Under the pieces are notes generated by a model. The model was not told the DNA's origin, ran no database searches, and saw only the letters and a program-made list of their open reading frames with translations. Made by a program: the position numbers and the translations under genes. Below are positions 35,523 to 47,950 of a stretch of DNA of 64,000 nt, piece after piece. The first letter of the stretch is position 1; every line of letters starts with the position of its first letter. This DNA comes from Haliclona indistincta (taxonomy: Eukaryota; Porifera; Demospongiae; Haplosclerida; Chalinidae), in contig OZ024783.1 of assembly GCA_964017065.1 (NCBI GenBank), forward strand, positions 17,707,752-17,771,751. Reading direction: 5' to 3'.

Positions 35523-36050
35523 AGAGAGTGCTGAACTAATGCAATGCAGTGTGAGTGTAGGCAATTCACTACCAACCTAGCCCAGAAACAAGGAAAGAGT
35601 GCTGTTTGACTGAAAGTAGAGTTTCGACAGTGCTGAACTAGTAAATGCAGTGTGAGTGTAGGCAATTCACTGCCAACCTAGCCCAGAAACAAGGAAAGAG
35701 TGCTGTTTGACTGAAATCAGAGTTTCGACAGTGCTGAACTAGTAAATGCAGTGTGAGTGTAGGCAATTCACTGCCAACCTAGCCCAGAAACAAGGAAAGA
35801 GTGCTGTTTGACTGAAAGTAGAGTTTCGACAGTGCTGAACTAGTAAATGCAGTGTGAGTGTAGGCAATTCACTGCCAACCTAGCCCAGAAACAAGGAAAG
35901 AGTGCTGTTTGACTGAAATCAGAGTTTGAGAGTGCTGAACCAGTAAATGCAGTGTGAGTGTAGGCAATTCACTACCAACCTAGCCCAGAAGCAAGGAAAG
36001 AGTGCTGTTTGACTGAAATTAGAGTTTGGAGAGTGCTGAACTAATGCACT
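35523..36050. repeat. Minisatellite, 101-bp unit
   Basis: About five copies of a 101-102 bp unit containing AGTGCTGAACTAGTAAATGC and AGCCCAGAAACAAGG. Alternate units end GAAAGTAG or GAAATCAG, suggesting a two-unit higher-order repeat. Confidence 0.93.
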
Positions 36051-36910
36051 GTGTATGCAATTCAGTGTTAATGTGGCTCTAACATGCATTTAATTTCCAG
36101 TATCTGATTCAAAGTCATTTTGTTTCGGACTATTGCTACTACACTGTGTACGTATGATACATCGTTGTTCAGTGTTGTTTGCTCTCTGTTGATTATACAA
36201 AACATGACAACAATCTTAAAGAACATGCAAAGTCTTTAATAAGGAAGTGGATGATCATGAGTAATTGCTGTGTTATGATGTTTCTTGAAATCTTGCACAT
36301 ACTTGATAAATCTAACTAGAAATAAAAAGAGAGAGATAGAAAGGGAGAAAGACATGAAAGAGCAATGTGTAGAGACCCTCGTGACCCTCTTGTATAATGA
36401 CAATAAACCTATAGGGAGATAGAATAAGTAAATTCAAACTTAACTTGAGAATGACACACACACACACTGCAATGACTGCATGCACTGACACGCACAGTGA
36501 TATCATGTCATGCAGTCCAGGCTCACCATCAAAATTCAGCTGCACACGACACACATTCATGCAGCTACAACCGTGACACGGGAGGCAAAATAGTATAACA
36601 GCAAGAAATATACGCATGCAGTATACACACTGAATACACTATAATTGTATAACTTACCTTTCCTCTCTATTGTATAACTTGCGAAATACACTATACAGTA
36701 TACACTATTGTAACCATCAATCATACATGATGTTGTATAACAACAGTATAATAGATTTATACACAGTGTAGCATACTACAGTATAACCAGTCTTTTGCAT
36801 GGTGCATCAGTTTGGTGGTTTAGAATGTTTGAAACTGTTTCATAGCACAGAATCTAGTAGTGGGTAATGCATTTCACAGCATTTGAGCAGTTGATTCGAC
36901 CACTGGTGAC

Positions 36911-37160
36911 CTAGAATGCTATGCAAATTAGTTGATTAGCAGTCCCAGCATGGTTTAAGAGCACTAGATTTACCAAACAGCCTTTGTGAAGCAATAAATA
37001 CATCGAAATCTAGTATAAGACTATATGCAAATCAGTTGATTAGCAGTCTCAGCATGGTTTACGAGCACTAGATTTACCAAACAGCCATTTTTTGCCTCAG
37101 AATCTAGTAGAATGCTATGAATTATTAGCTGTCCCAGCATGGTCTCAGAGCACCGAAATG
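36911..37160. repeat. Direct repeats, unit about 113 bp
   Basis: Two full units and a partial third share GTTGATTAGCAGTCCCAGCA and GAGCACTAGATTTACCAAAC. They lie just left of the CACTA-type transposon genes and may belong to its subterminal region. Confidence 0.8.
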
Positions 37161-37358
37161 TATACTTAGACGTCAGTTGCACAAGACGAAAGATTATTAT
37201 GTTATGTAAATTTTAGTACATGAATGTGACGTAATTGGAGGAGTGGTTTTATCGCAACCACGGTTTTGCAAACACCCGATGTCTACCCCATGCTTTCTTT
37301 TTAATGTGTCCCTTACAAAAACAGTTGAGGAAAAGTATAATACAAAAATTAATAACGT

Positions 37359-38719
37359 TTAAGAGTCAATCACAAAAGCCCAGGAGGGCAGGCTGTCATC
37401 CACAGGCCGAGGTCTACTGGAGGGCTCTCCCATTACTCTTGGCTTTGTCTGCCGCCTGGCCTGTGGAGACTTGCCCTCCTGGGAAGCTTGATCCAGCCGT
37501 TCAAAGAATTTGTCCACTAGCTGGGACCTCCATGTCAGTGGCTTAGTGACGATACTGTCCCCGTCACTTTCGTCACTGGACATAAATGACGGGGACAGTA
37601 TCCTTGCCCACTTGTCCTTCTGCTTCTTTGTCTGAGCCGCACTAGATTTTTCAAATCTAGATTTTCTTTCAGTTAGTTTCTGCAGAATAATCGTAGTCAT
37701 ACATAATAATTATCACTACATTATTGTTCATACCCTCCCCTTCCTCTCCCTTCTCCTCTTTCTTGTGAGGTTGGAGCTGGTTAGGCCTTTCTTCTGGGCA
37801 CTTTCGGCCTCACACTTGGTTCTATAAAATCTGTACGCCGCGTCTATTAAAATAATAAGTATTATTACTTTTGGTGCTGGCATCATTACCTTTGATATTC
37901 GATGTCATAAAAGTGGGATTTAGCGCCTTCACCTCTTTGACCAGGCAACCCAAGGTTGCCTGGTTCCACCGATCCTTGAACGTAATTCTGCATTGGTGGT
38001 AGTATCAGTAAATAATAGTACAACAACTTTAAATCCTCACCCTTCACCGACCCGCCACCCTTCGAAATCCTCCTGCTCTTCCAATAGCACCCTGTATACT
38101 CTTCTCGTCTCTTGCTAAAAAATAATAATATGAATAATAGTAAGGCACACTGCGCGTGTATATAGCCGTCTCTTAACTCTAACTGCGTTGGGTACAGCCA
38201 ACTTCTTGAGCCTTGCTCTAGGCGAAGGCTGACCGCCAGACAGCATCTGTTCTAAATGCTCAACGCGCCTATTTGTTGAGCGCAGCTCTTCGATCAAGGA
38301 CTGCAAAAGATCCTTGGTTGAAGGTTCCTTCAGTGTTCTGCGGTTGCCATTGGTCGGTGCTGCATGATCAGAATTACGCGCGCATGGTTCAGTATGTTCG
38401 ATTCAGTGCACTTACTATTATCCTTGCTAGTCCGCGGCTTGTCCCGAGCGACTGCGGCCGACGAATCAAGCAACAATTTCTTATTGCAGGCCGCAGTCCT
38501 CGGTGGACCGGATGGTGTCCCCTGGCCAGGCTCACATGTATGCGGCTCTTCCATTTCATCTTCGTCTGAGTCATCCTCCTCCGCGCCCTCCTCCTCTTCT
38601 TCTTCTTGTTCTTCTTCTTCGTCGTCTTCTTCTTCTTCTTCTTCTTCCGTTTCTTCTTCTTCTGCTTCTTCTAAAACAAAGGGAGAACGGGGTATTTTTG
38701 CCCTTTTAATTCCACTCAT
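37359..38719 (-). CDS. Transposon accessory protein, divergent from the transposase
   Basis: The first exon (ATG 38717-38719, to about 38416) encodes a short basic start, then a long Glu/Asp run. Further plausible exons lie at about 38160-38337, 38050-38110, 37895-37990, 37740-37850 and 37359-37700. They encode a coiled-coil-like segment (LIEELRSTNRRVEHLEQML), a basic stretch and GRITFKDRWNQATLGCLVKE, and end at a stop at 37359. Several junctions, including exon 1 to 2, are not settled in phase. The gene starts 180 bases from the transposase gene and runs the other way, as in EnSpm/CACTA elements, which often carry a second DNA-binding gene. I do not recognise a named domain. Confidence 0.55.
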
Positions 38720-38900
38720 TCTCGCGTAGTGCTGAAATAAAATAGCTATTATACCGTCGGAACTGCAGAAGCAAGCGTATGAGCTTGAGTTTATTGTGAA
38801 GCATCAGCTGGTCGAAGTTAGTAGGAATTACGCGCACAAAATAATTTCAAATTAGTACTCGATCGCTCAGGCTCAGCAAACAAACTCCAGTCAGTTAAAG

Positions 38901-41900
38901 ATGCTAGCTAAAAAGATTTGTCTTCGGCCAAAGCAAGTACCTCCCCGGCGAGTTTTATGTCCGCACTGTAACCAACAGTTAACAGTAAAGACCTTCAACA
39001 ATCACAAGCGCTGGTACTATACCGAGTCTGTAGGCTGGATTGTTAAGGCCTATGGTGACACCAACAGTAACTCGGATTGTGGTGAGTATATATATTATTA
39101 TTAACTATAATATATGCATCGGTTATGCTCGCCACGATCATGCAGTATGGTTGTGTTGTATAGTAGTGAAAGTGGCATGCATGATGCTTTTCAGTGAGTG
39201 TGTTATATATAATAATATATAATAATTATACTGACACTTTTGTACAGATGTACTAGAAAGTGATCTACCACCACAGTTGCCCACAGTTGATCAGCTTGTT
39301 GGTGAGTTGGCAATAATTATTTTCTTTAACACTAAATTTGGATGCAGTGTGTGAACCATGTTCTTCACCTACAGAGGAGGAGGTCCTACCTATGGAGGAG
39401 GAGGTCGACCAGGAACAAGAATCAGCTGCCGCAGGAAGTTCAGGTTCAGCTGCATATACATGTGTACATCTACATGCACCAATCACGCCTAGGGTGTACA
39501 TGTGGGTGGAATTTATTTTAGCCTTTCTTTACAGACTCAGACTCAGATAGTGATAGTGATAGTGAGTGCAGTTCAGAAGATGAATATTGGGTAGATGATG
39601 GTGAGGATAGTGGCTTTGACCAAGGTGAACTCCCCCCATTGCTAGTACTTGACACTCAATCAAATGGTAATGAGAGAGAGGGTTCAGCACTGGCCAAGTG
39701 GCTAGTTATATTTTTGGTCCAGCTAAAGGCTAAAAATAACATCTCTGAAAGGGGATTGGATATGCTCATTAAGTTTTTACATGCTTTTTTTCTTGTCCTC
39801 GCTCGTTTCTGTCCCTTTGCTGATACAATGTTGCATTGGATACCACGTAGTTTGTACAAACTGAAACAGTTTTTACCAAACTACGAGCCTCAATTTAAGA
39901 AATATGTTGTTTGCAAAAAATGTAGCAAATTGTACAACTTTAGTGAGTGTGTTGTTACAACTGGGACTAACAGGACAAGTAAGAAATGTGATCATGTAAA
40001 GTTTCCTAACCATCCTCATGAAACAAGAAGAAGAGAGTGTGGGTGTTCCTTAGTAAAATCAGTGAAGACGTCTACTGGCAAACAGTTTTTCTACCCTTTT
40101 AAGACATACTGTTATAGGGGAATTAAATCTGGTCTGCAGGAACTACTGTTAAGACCGGGTTTTGTAGACAACTGCCAACATTGGCGTAATAGAGTAGACA
40201 GTCAAGATAAATTGAGTGATATATATGATGGTAAGGTTTGGAGAGAGTTTTTTGTAGATACAGGTAGCCCTTTTGAGTCAGACAGGTTTAGCATTGGTCT
40301 TATGTTAAATGTTGACTGGTTCCAACCATACAAACATACTGTTTATTCTGTAGGTGCTGTATATCTATCTATTATGAACCTGCCGCGTTCACAGAGGTAT
40401 CTACGACAGAATGTGCTATTAGTTAGTATGATCCCAGGTCCAAAAGAACCTAAACACGATATCAATACGTATCTCAGTCCATTGGTGGATGAGCTTAAGG
40501 TATTTTGGGATGGGGTGGTGATGAAGGTGGCAAGTGGTGATAGTAAGACATTTCGGTGTGCATTACTGTGCTGTGGTTGTGACTTGCCCGCTGGGAGAAA
40601 GGTGTGTGGTTTTTTGGGTCATGGTGCGATGCTGGGTTGCTCAAAGTGCCTTAAGGAATTCCCAGGTGGTGTTGGGGAACTCAATTATGGTGGCTTTGAC
40701 CGGCCAAGTTGGCCGTTAAGAACCAACTCTGACCATCAGCAAAGGGTTGGCATTGTGTTAGCAAATAGCACAACGAAAACTAAACAAAAAAAAGTAGAGT
40801 CAGAGCAGGGCTGTAGGTATTCAGCACTTTTAGAGCTACAGTACTTTGACCCGGTAAGAATGTTGGTAATAGATCCCATGCACAACATGTTGCTAGGAAC
40901 TGGAAAACGAATGATCCATGTTTGGATTGATCAGGCATTGATAACAAAGGCTGACTTTGAATCCCTACAATTAGCCGTTGATTCATTTACATGTCCCCCG
41001 GATGTGGGAAGAATCCCTCACAAGATAGAATCTAGTTTTTCTAGCTTTACAGCAGATCAGTTTAAGAACTGGATAAACATATTTTCTATACCAGTTCTTT
41101 ACAATATATTACCTAGTGCACATATGGAATGCTGGCGGCATTATGTGCTAGCATGCCGTGTACTATGTAAACAAAAGCTAACATCTTTAGACATCTCTCT
41201 AGCTGATGGGCTACTAATGCAGTTCTGTAGGCGATTTGAGAGGCTATATGGTGCAGATGAAGTGACACCTAATATGCATTTGCATTGCCACCTTAAAGAC
41301 TGCATATTAGATTACGGCCCTATTTACCAATTTTGGTTATTTGCTTTTGAGAGATACAATGGTATCTTGGCCAGACAGAATTGTAACAACAGACTGCCCG
41401 AGCCACAAATGATGACTCAATTTCTCAGAGACAATACAGCAACATCTGTATCATATCCTGAAGAATTTCGACAAGAGTTTGAGCATTTATGCGCTACAGT
41501 AAGCGAAGACAGGTTGGTTGGGTCAGTTGCTGACACACTTTTAGGTGAAGATTGTGCAAATGAACCTAAAATGAGTAAGTATAAACTTTCTACTTTAGAG
41601 CAACATGCCAGGCTTGAGATACAGCAGCTTTTGTGTACTTTACGTAGTTTGTCAGCTCCTACTGTCAACCGTGTCATTAAGAAATTTACTAGTATTCAAT
41701 GTAATGGCAAGCCATTGACAACACGAACTCAGCCATGCATTGCATTTGCATTGTGGGACCCAAAACTTCTTGGTGCTCCCTCATCTGCACTGCAAACCAG
41801 TCATCCAAATGCCAAACAAAGACCAATTGTGGTTAACTATTTTGCCTCAGTTACCTACAGTGTTGGTGGAGACACCAACAATATTGTCCTTGCAAATGTT

Positions 41901-42083
41901 TCCTGGCATTTTCCCCACCCTAGAAGATATGCCCTCGGACAACCAGCAGAGGTGTGGTGCAAGAGCACTTTTGAGAAAGAGGCCTTCATTCCTCTAAACA
42001 ATATTTTAAGAAGGTGTGCTTATTGCTGTCAAGAATTAGAGGGAGAAAACGTGCTAGTAGTGGTTCCTCTTGTTGAGAATTAG
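38901..42083 (+). CDS. EnSpm/CACTA-type transposase (tnp2-like), apparently intact
   Basis: Expected to cut and join the ends of its own transposon. Exons 38901-39081, 39248-39301, 39348-39443 and 39535-42083 join in phase to 959 residues with no stop. The N-terminus has a possible zinc-binding CPHC motif followed by FNNHKRW. An Asp/Ser and Glu-rich linker follows. The main domain shows LNVDWFQPY, MNLPRSQRYLRQN, LLVSMIPGPKEPKHDINTYL and DPMHNMLLGTGKRMIHVWID. These correspond to the plant tnp2 core (Pfam Transposase_21), where IPGPKSPGNDIDVYL-like sequence is diagnostic. Candidate acidic catalytic residues are the Asp of NVDW and the Asp of DPMH. An intact frame implies recent activity. Terminal inverted repeats were not located. 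It shares a short intergenic promoter region with 37359-38719. Confidence 0.85.
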
Positions 42084-42136
42084 TCCGATGCCTATCATGC
42101 TATTGTACTGTATTTTCACTTTTGTGTTATTGTATT

Positions 42137-42460
42137 AATATATTTTTGTTCTCAGTTATTTATTATCATGGTATTTTGTAATCACTGATCTAGTCATCTC
42201 ATACTATCATAGTCACTAGTCACTGAGCATTGCTAGTTATCATTGTAACCATTCATCACCAGCTTCAGTCTCGACTCACTATTAATCAGTTAGACTGCTA
42301 TATTTTTATTTGTTCTCAGTTATTTATTATGGTATTTTGTAATCACTGATCTAGTCATCTCATACTATCATAGTCACTAGTCACTGAGCATTGCTAGTTA
42401 TCATTGTAACCATTTATTGCCAGCTTCAGTCTCAACTCACTATTGATCATTTCTTACTCA
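42137..42460. repeat. Tandem duplication, about 158 bp x 2
   Basis: Two copies starting TATTTTTGTTCTCAGTTATT and containing CACTAGTCACTGAGCATTGC, directly 3' of the transposase stop. Possibly the subterminal region of the element. Confidence 0.9.
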
Positions 42461-42529
42461 TTATTAAAGAAAGGAGTCCTTTCTGTTTCTTTTACTGTTT
42501 CCAGTCACTAACACCAAATCAAGGGCCTA

Positions 42530-43085
42530 AGGTACGCTATACTAGCTCATTGTATGTAGTTGCAGTGAATGGGCGTGGTTTATTTACTCCAGTGCCGCTC
42601 GAGTGCCGCAGTGCTAGTGTTGGTATGAGTCTGCCATGGCCGTGAATGGCGGCAGTGCTGAGTGCTCGTACATAGTAACGAGGCTAGTGATAAACAGCGC
42701 GAGTGGATCTATACGTATGTTCTGAGTTGGTCTTTGCCTGTGACGAGCGTCAAGTCTGTGGAAGAAACCGCGAGGCTTATATTATACATGTAAGAACCTG
42801 TATAATTCTAATGACTTTGTGCACCCTAGCTATATACCACCACTACATGTATATATTCATTATAATCAGTAATATAATATGATTATAGTTGTTTCATTTG
42901 ATTCAGCTAAACTAAACAGTTGGGACAGGGGTCATGTGAAAAGAACTATAACGGCCACGACCGGTGAACACACGACCCTCCCAAGGATGGATTCGCTGGG
43001 CCTAAAGATTGTGGTCCGTCATGTTGGTCCAATCAATTCACATTATTAGGGACAGGTACAAGTGTAAGAATGAAACAGGTGTGAC
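42530..43085. other. No supportable gene
   Basis: A GC-richer patch (42570-42720) lies downstream of the transposase and could hold the transposon's right end, but I could not match it to a left end. Confidence 0.35.
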
Positions 43086-43091
43086 AGGCTA

Positions 43092-43296
43092 GTGGGGATT
43101 TTGAACCATGTACTGATCTGGTTTTTAGTTAGGCAATAGGCCATGCCTCTAGCCATCTAGCTGATTCATAAATTGATTCCCTGAGCATAGTATAACTAGT
43201 GGGGATTTTGAACCATGTACTGATCTGGTTTTTAGTTAGGCAATAGGCCATGCCTCTAGCCATCTAGCTGATTCATAAATTGATTCCCTGAGCATA
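43092..43296. repeat. Tandem duplication, 105 bp x 2
   Basis: Two nearly identical copies starting TAGTGGGGATTTTGAACCAT. Confidence 0.95.
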
Positions 43297-43811
43297 CTAT
43301 AATTATAGCTATCAATACTGTTTCTAGAACTTGTTCTTGTTAGTTGAAACCCTTTGTGATCAATATACAGAGCAGTTCTGGCCCTGCATGCATGGGTGAA
43401 TATGTATTCAATTATCATGCAGTTGCTTTACAAGCTTTCAGAAAGCAGTAACATTACCTTTAAAGCCATCTGATGAGTATAGTTTCAAGCACTATTAAAT
43501 TAATGTTTTAACTCAAAGATTCTCTCTATTAGATCTGGTACTAATGGTATGGTGATCCAGCACTGTGTCAGTTACAGGTGTATAAACTGTTGTAATTCCA
43601 TCCCTTACCAAGGTACTTCCCACTAGTCTCTGTCTGAATACAAGCCTTGCCCTCATGTTAATGTTTAGTTTCTAACTATATACAGCTGTTGCTGATTTAA
43701 TCTTGATTATTTTAGCTAGTTTGTACCTCTGAGTGGTACCTCTCAATGTCAGTATTAGTATAGGTCACTGTATGTATACCTACATTTTAAAGTACTGTTA
43801 TGCCTTTCATT

Positions 43812-43814
<3 letters not shown>

Positions 43815-43889
<75 letters not shown>
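43815..43889. repeat. (CT)n microsatellite
   Basis: A pure CT run of about 75 bases. Confidence 0.98.
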
Positions 43890-43891
<2 letters not shown>

Positions 43892-44392
43892 AGTTGGTTG
43901 TTTATGCATGTTTGAATGCGTGTTTTTGTGAAAAGCAGTTGAAGTACAGAGTACAGTAGCTGTTTAGAAGCATACTGGAGGGTTAACTGTCACCTGATCT
44001 GCTGCACAAAGAGAGAAAGCAATCCAGTGTCTATTCTCTATAGCTATTCTATCAGGTGAGTTAATGCAGCTGTTCCTTTGAACTATCATCATGTGATAGT
44101 TTTAGAAGAGCCTCTTGTACATCCAATAATTGTGTTTGGGAATGAAACATAACAAAACTGATATCACTTGTGCTTGTCAGTTTAAATCCCATATATTATA
44201 GCTAGTGGGAATTAGGGAGTTAAGTGAATCACCTAGCGATTTTTATGAGTGTCTTTGTACATGTAAGTGTGACCAGATGTTAGAGGATCATCATAGCAAT
44301 TCCAGCTGCTCTAGGAAAGCATGACACATCACATCCTTCACAGTGTACTGTACAACTTATATAATCTGCCAATCACTTATTTTCTCTTCCAG

Positions 44393-45076
44393 TTCAGAGT
44401 ATCTCCTTCAAACCAATGATGAACTCAACACATCTTTTACTGGCTTGGACAGCTGGCCAGCCATCAGCGCCAAAGGAGAGATCATCTATACAACAAGACC
44501 CTTCTTCAAAAAATCGATCATTAGAGGTATGATTAGTGAATTATACTTGACCTGAAACAGTTAGAAAGATTGTTGGTTTTGCTGTGTGCAGCTTTGAGAA
44601 CCAGCTGTTACTGCGGTTTTAATAAATCTTGCAAAATGTATTGTGCACGAGACGTCCTTTGCACATGCAATAGCTAGTTAAGTAACTTTTTTAGTATTAT
44701 TTCTAGCTATTGCGCATGTGCAAAGGACGTTTCTTGCACAATACATTTTGCAAGATTTATTAAAACTGCAGTACTACAACAGTGACTGCTAACTAGGCAA
44801 TACTTCAGCACCTCTTACTGAGTGATCCACCTAACTAGTTAAATGCTGTTGTGAGTAAATAGGTAAATTATTGTATGAAGTATAGAGCTGATAGCACTGT
44901 CCAAGATACCAGAGGAACTGCATGCCATTGGGTATGACTGCCCAGTACCCATATCTGCATAATGCTCAGAGCCTTTGTTCAGAAATTGTAATGTACATGT
45001 AGATAATTTACATTTGCCAGTGGCCCTATGTGAGGTAGTTTGACCGGCTAACTAAATATTGTTTTTCTCTCTCCCT

Positions 45077-45137
<61 letters not shown>

Positions 45138-46105
45138 CCTCCCTCTCTCCCACTTGCTCTCATCACTGGGTGCTATACAGTAACCACTCTCATTGCTGAG
45201 TACCTGGCTCATCTTCAGATGAAATTGACACGTTATATCAGCTTACTCAGCACATCCAAGTAAATATTACATTTATCTACACACTCACTCACCAATTTTA
45301 AGTTACTCTTTTTTCCTCTTCAAGGAGCTTTGGTTTAGTGTCCATATGTCACACAGTCCTCTACTGCTGTCATGTGTAACATTGCTGTAATTATACATCA
45401 CCTAAGCCTAGCCATGAATATACTTAAGATCTGTATAGAGCCCAATCACTCATAGATCTAGAGCTGCTCAGAGCTCAGACAATCGATGGATCATGGAATG
45501 TGGTCAGTCAGTTTAGACATGTATAAAAACATTAGCAGCTTGAAATCATTGATTATAGGTTTACCAATTTCCCACATTCCAGTATAATTATTTGCACGCT
45601 CCATCCTCTTGAAACTAATGAGCTGACACTTAGTCTAATTGATATTCAGTTAATGGACTCACACCTGATGGCTTTGAGGGCATACACCCATAAAATATTT
45701 CACGAAATTTTGGTGAGTGTACGGCACACATGTACATCTATGTCTCCTCTAGTTAGCACTTTGCTATAATTATAATTTATTTAGAACTGTCACTATGAAT
45801 GTGTACATGCAAACTTGCCAAATCACACTTCAATCTTTCAATGTAAGAGACTTCTCATGTGCTACATGTATACTGCTGATTACATAATGAAGTGCAGGAA
45901 CATGAGATTGTTTGTTAGAATAATGGGTTTATGGGTGTTGTCATAAACACTATTATTATCGTCGACATCGAATATTCTGAGACCTCACTCGTATCTTTGT
46001 CTCAATAATAATTATTATAGTAATTATTATATATTTTCCTCTCTCTAGGCGCCTTATGTCATGTTTGTTCTTCATCATGGACACATGGGAGTCATGCATA
46101 CCTGA
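44393..46105 (+). CDS. 3' exons of an unidentified gene
   Basis: Exons 44393-44526, 45181-45259, 45583-45712 and 46049-46105 have AG acceptors and GT donors (GTATGA, GTAAAT, GTGAGT). They join in one continuous phase to a TGA at 46103-46105. The roughly 130 residues include TSFTGLDSWPAISAKGE, FFKKSIIRVTTLIAEYLAH and SLIDIQLMDSHLMALRAY. I do not recognise the family. Four consistent junctions argue for a real gene whose 5' part lies upstream. A palindromic MITE and a CT tract lie in the first intron. Frames at 46283-46405 look protein-like but cannot be joined. Confidence 0.45.
44612..44770. mobile_element. Hairpin MITE
   Basis: Arms 44612-44672 and 44703-44770 pair closely, with ends CGGTTTTAATAAATCTTGCA, in an intron of the gene above. 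Confidence 0.85.
45070..45153. repeat. CT-rich microsatellite
   Basis: A (CT)n run bordered on both sides by CCCTCCCTCCC blocks. Confidence 0.95.
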
Positions 46106-47239
46106 ACACTGTTGTTGCTCAAAAGGATGAGGTTAGTACAGCAATACCACTAGATTTACTACCCTCTCACTGTATGCTGATATCCATGTAGTGTGAGAGT
46201 GATCTAGCAGAGCCTATATCCCAGCTACAGTAGCCTCCTTGTCAGCCCTCAGCACACTCAAACTATCACTATAGTGTGTGAAGACCATGAAGAGCCTGCC
46301 AGTTGGAGGTGTCTTGTGATGGAACACATTGTGGAACGAGTTGTGACACAACACCACTCAAAGAATATAGAACAGATTGCATCAAACAAAGCAGACAAGT
46401 AGCTGGTGCTATTGAACTGCGAACACTATGAGAGACAATGTTGATGAGTTGAAGGAGTACTTTTGGGAGCTAACAAGGTCACAAACACACATGCACACAC
46501 ATTGCTAAACATGATATCCTTCGCTGCCTTACCACATGCTCCTGGACTTGCTAGGTCACCTGTGCACTATGTGCCAGTGCTATGAGTCAGTGCCTTACAT
46601 GCTGTTTTAGGCACCTTAGAGTCCCAGCAGGAGCATACAAGGGAAGGAGAGAAATAACGGAGTCTACAGTCCGCCTCATGCACTGAAAAACTTTCCTTAT
46701 AAATTATGAAAGGTTTTGCATATGGTTCTGGCTTAACGCTCGCTTGTTTTAGCGCATGGTGGCACTCTTTAGATTTTGTTGGGAATACAGCAGTTGAACG
46801 CTATACTTCCCCTTATACGCTCCTGGTCCCAGAATTACCAGCATTTTTCACAAAGACAATTCTAGTTACCTATTATATGGGTGCATGGGTGATCTGGTGA
46901 GCCGTTACTATTGAGCAACTCATTCATGCACTCACTCACTCACTCACCGACTCACTCACTCACTCACTCACTCACTCACTCACTCACCAACTCACCGACT
47001 CACTCACTCTCTCTCTCTCTGGTGTTCGCTGTTCTCAGATGACTAGTCAACCTCCTCTCACTGGTCTCATTCAGTTACTATCATGCATATATTTGATCTT
47101 GAATTCTTCTCAAGCTTTTTCAACAAAAAGAACAGGTCAGCTTTATTAAGTTGTACTACTCTTACTGTATGTTTCTAACCCCTTTTACTCTACCCCCTCA
47201 CTCACTGCACTAACACTAACCTCTTGCTCTTGCTCACAG

Positions 47240-47467
47240 GTGCGAGAGAAACTGTTGTTTAGTCTGTGCTTCTTCCATGCACTGGTGCAAGAGAGAAGAT
47301 ATTTTCCAGTCCTCTTGTAGGATACTACATGTATACCATACTGGTTCAAAGAGGTGATCTGAGGATCAGTGTACAATAACTGCAGATGTTCTATCACATA
47401 CCTATTATAATGCCTTCACTACTGGATGGTGTTACCATGACAGCAAAGTGACAGATGACTTGGACAG
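47240..47467 (+). pseudogene. Dynein heavy-chain fragment, decayed
   Basis: Begins with a good acceptor (GCTCACAG) and the frame REKLLFSLCFFHALVQERR, a hallmark of the C-terminal motor region of dynein heavy chains. Further hallmarks follow in changed frames: IPYWF, GDLRISVQ-stop-LQMF, and a piece ending KVTDDLDR before a GTTAGT donor. At least three frame changes and one in-frame stop (TAA in the place of a Gln codon) break it. Intact relatives are axonemal or cytoplasmic motor proteins of about 4,000 residues. No convincing flanking dynein exon was seen. A sequencing error could not explain all the lesions. Confidence 0.7.
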
Positions 47468-47907
47468 GTTAGTGACATGGCCCTCATGCACTTTGCCGCT
47501 AGACACTTCAGACAATTCAGAACTACATGTACATGTACATCAGCCCAGTTGAGCTTTATTATTTGTTGTTAGTAGTAGTAATGAAATAAAATTTCTCTTG
47601 CACGATTCTGTATTTTGGTTGTGGTGCATGAACTCTGCCCGCAATACAAGTAAATGTCGTCAAGTTACTGTCAAAATTAGGAATCGTGCCTTCATAATTA
47701 ATTTTGTTGTTGTTGAATTGTTCTGGAAAAGTGCTTGCCTTGAGCTGGAGTCATTGAGTACTAGTATAATTAGCTGGACAATGCAAATCTGAGCTCAAGA
47801 TCACTGGCAAGAACGTTTTGACGATCTATTCTACAGACCTCCACATAATTATTTCGAAATCATTATTTGGCATGTCAGCAATATGTAAGATGTCGTGTTA
47901 ACAAGGG

Positions 47908-47950
47908 GGTACAATGGGTATGTGACATACCCATTGTACCCCCTTGGTAG
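47908..47950. repeat. Perfect 20-bp hairpin
   Basis: AAGGGGGTACAATGGGTATG pairs exactly with its complement across a 3-base loop. Confidence 0.9.

Noticed and set aside
46706..46900. 64-codon plus frame
   Set aside because: No splice context or homology that I recognise, and composition is like the flanking non-coding DNA.
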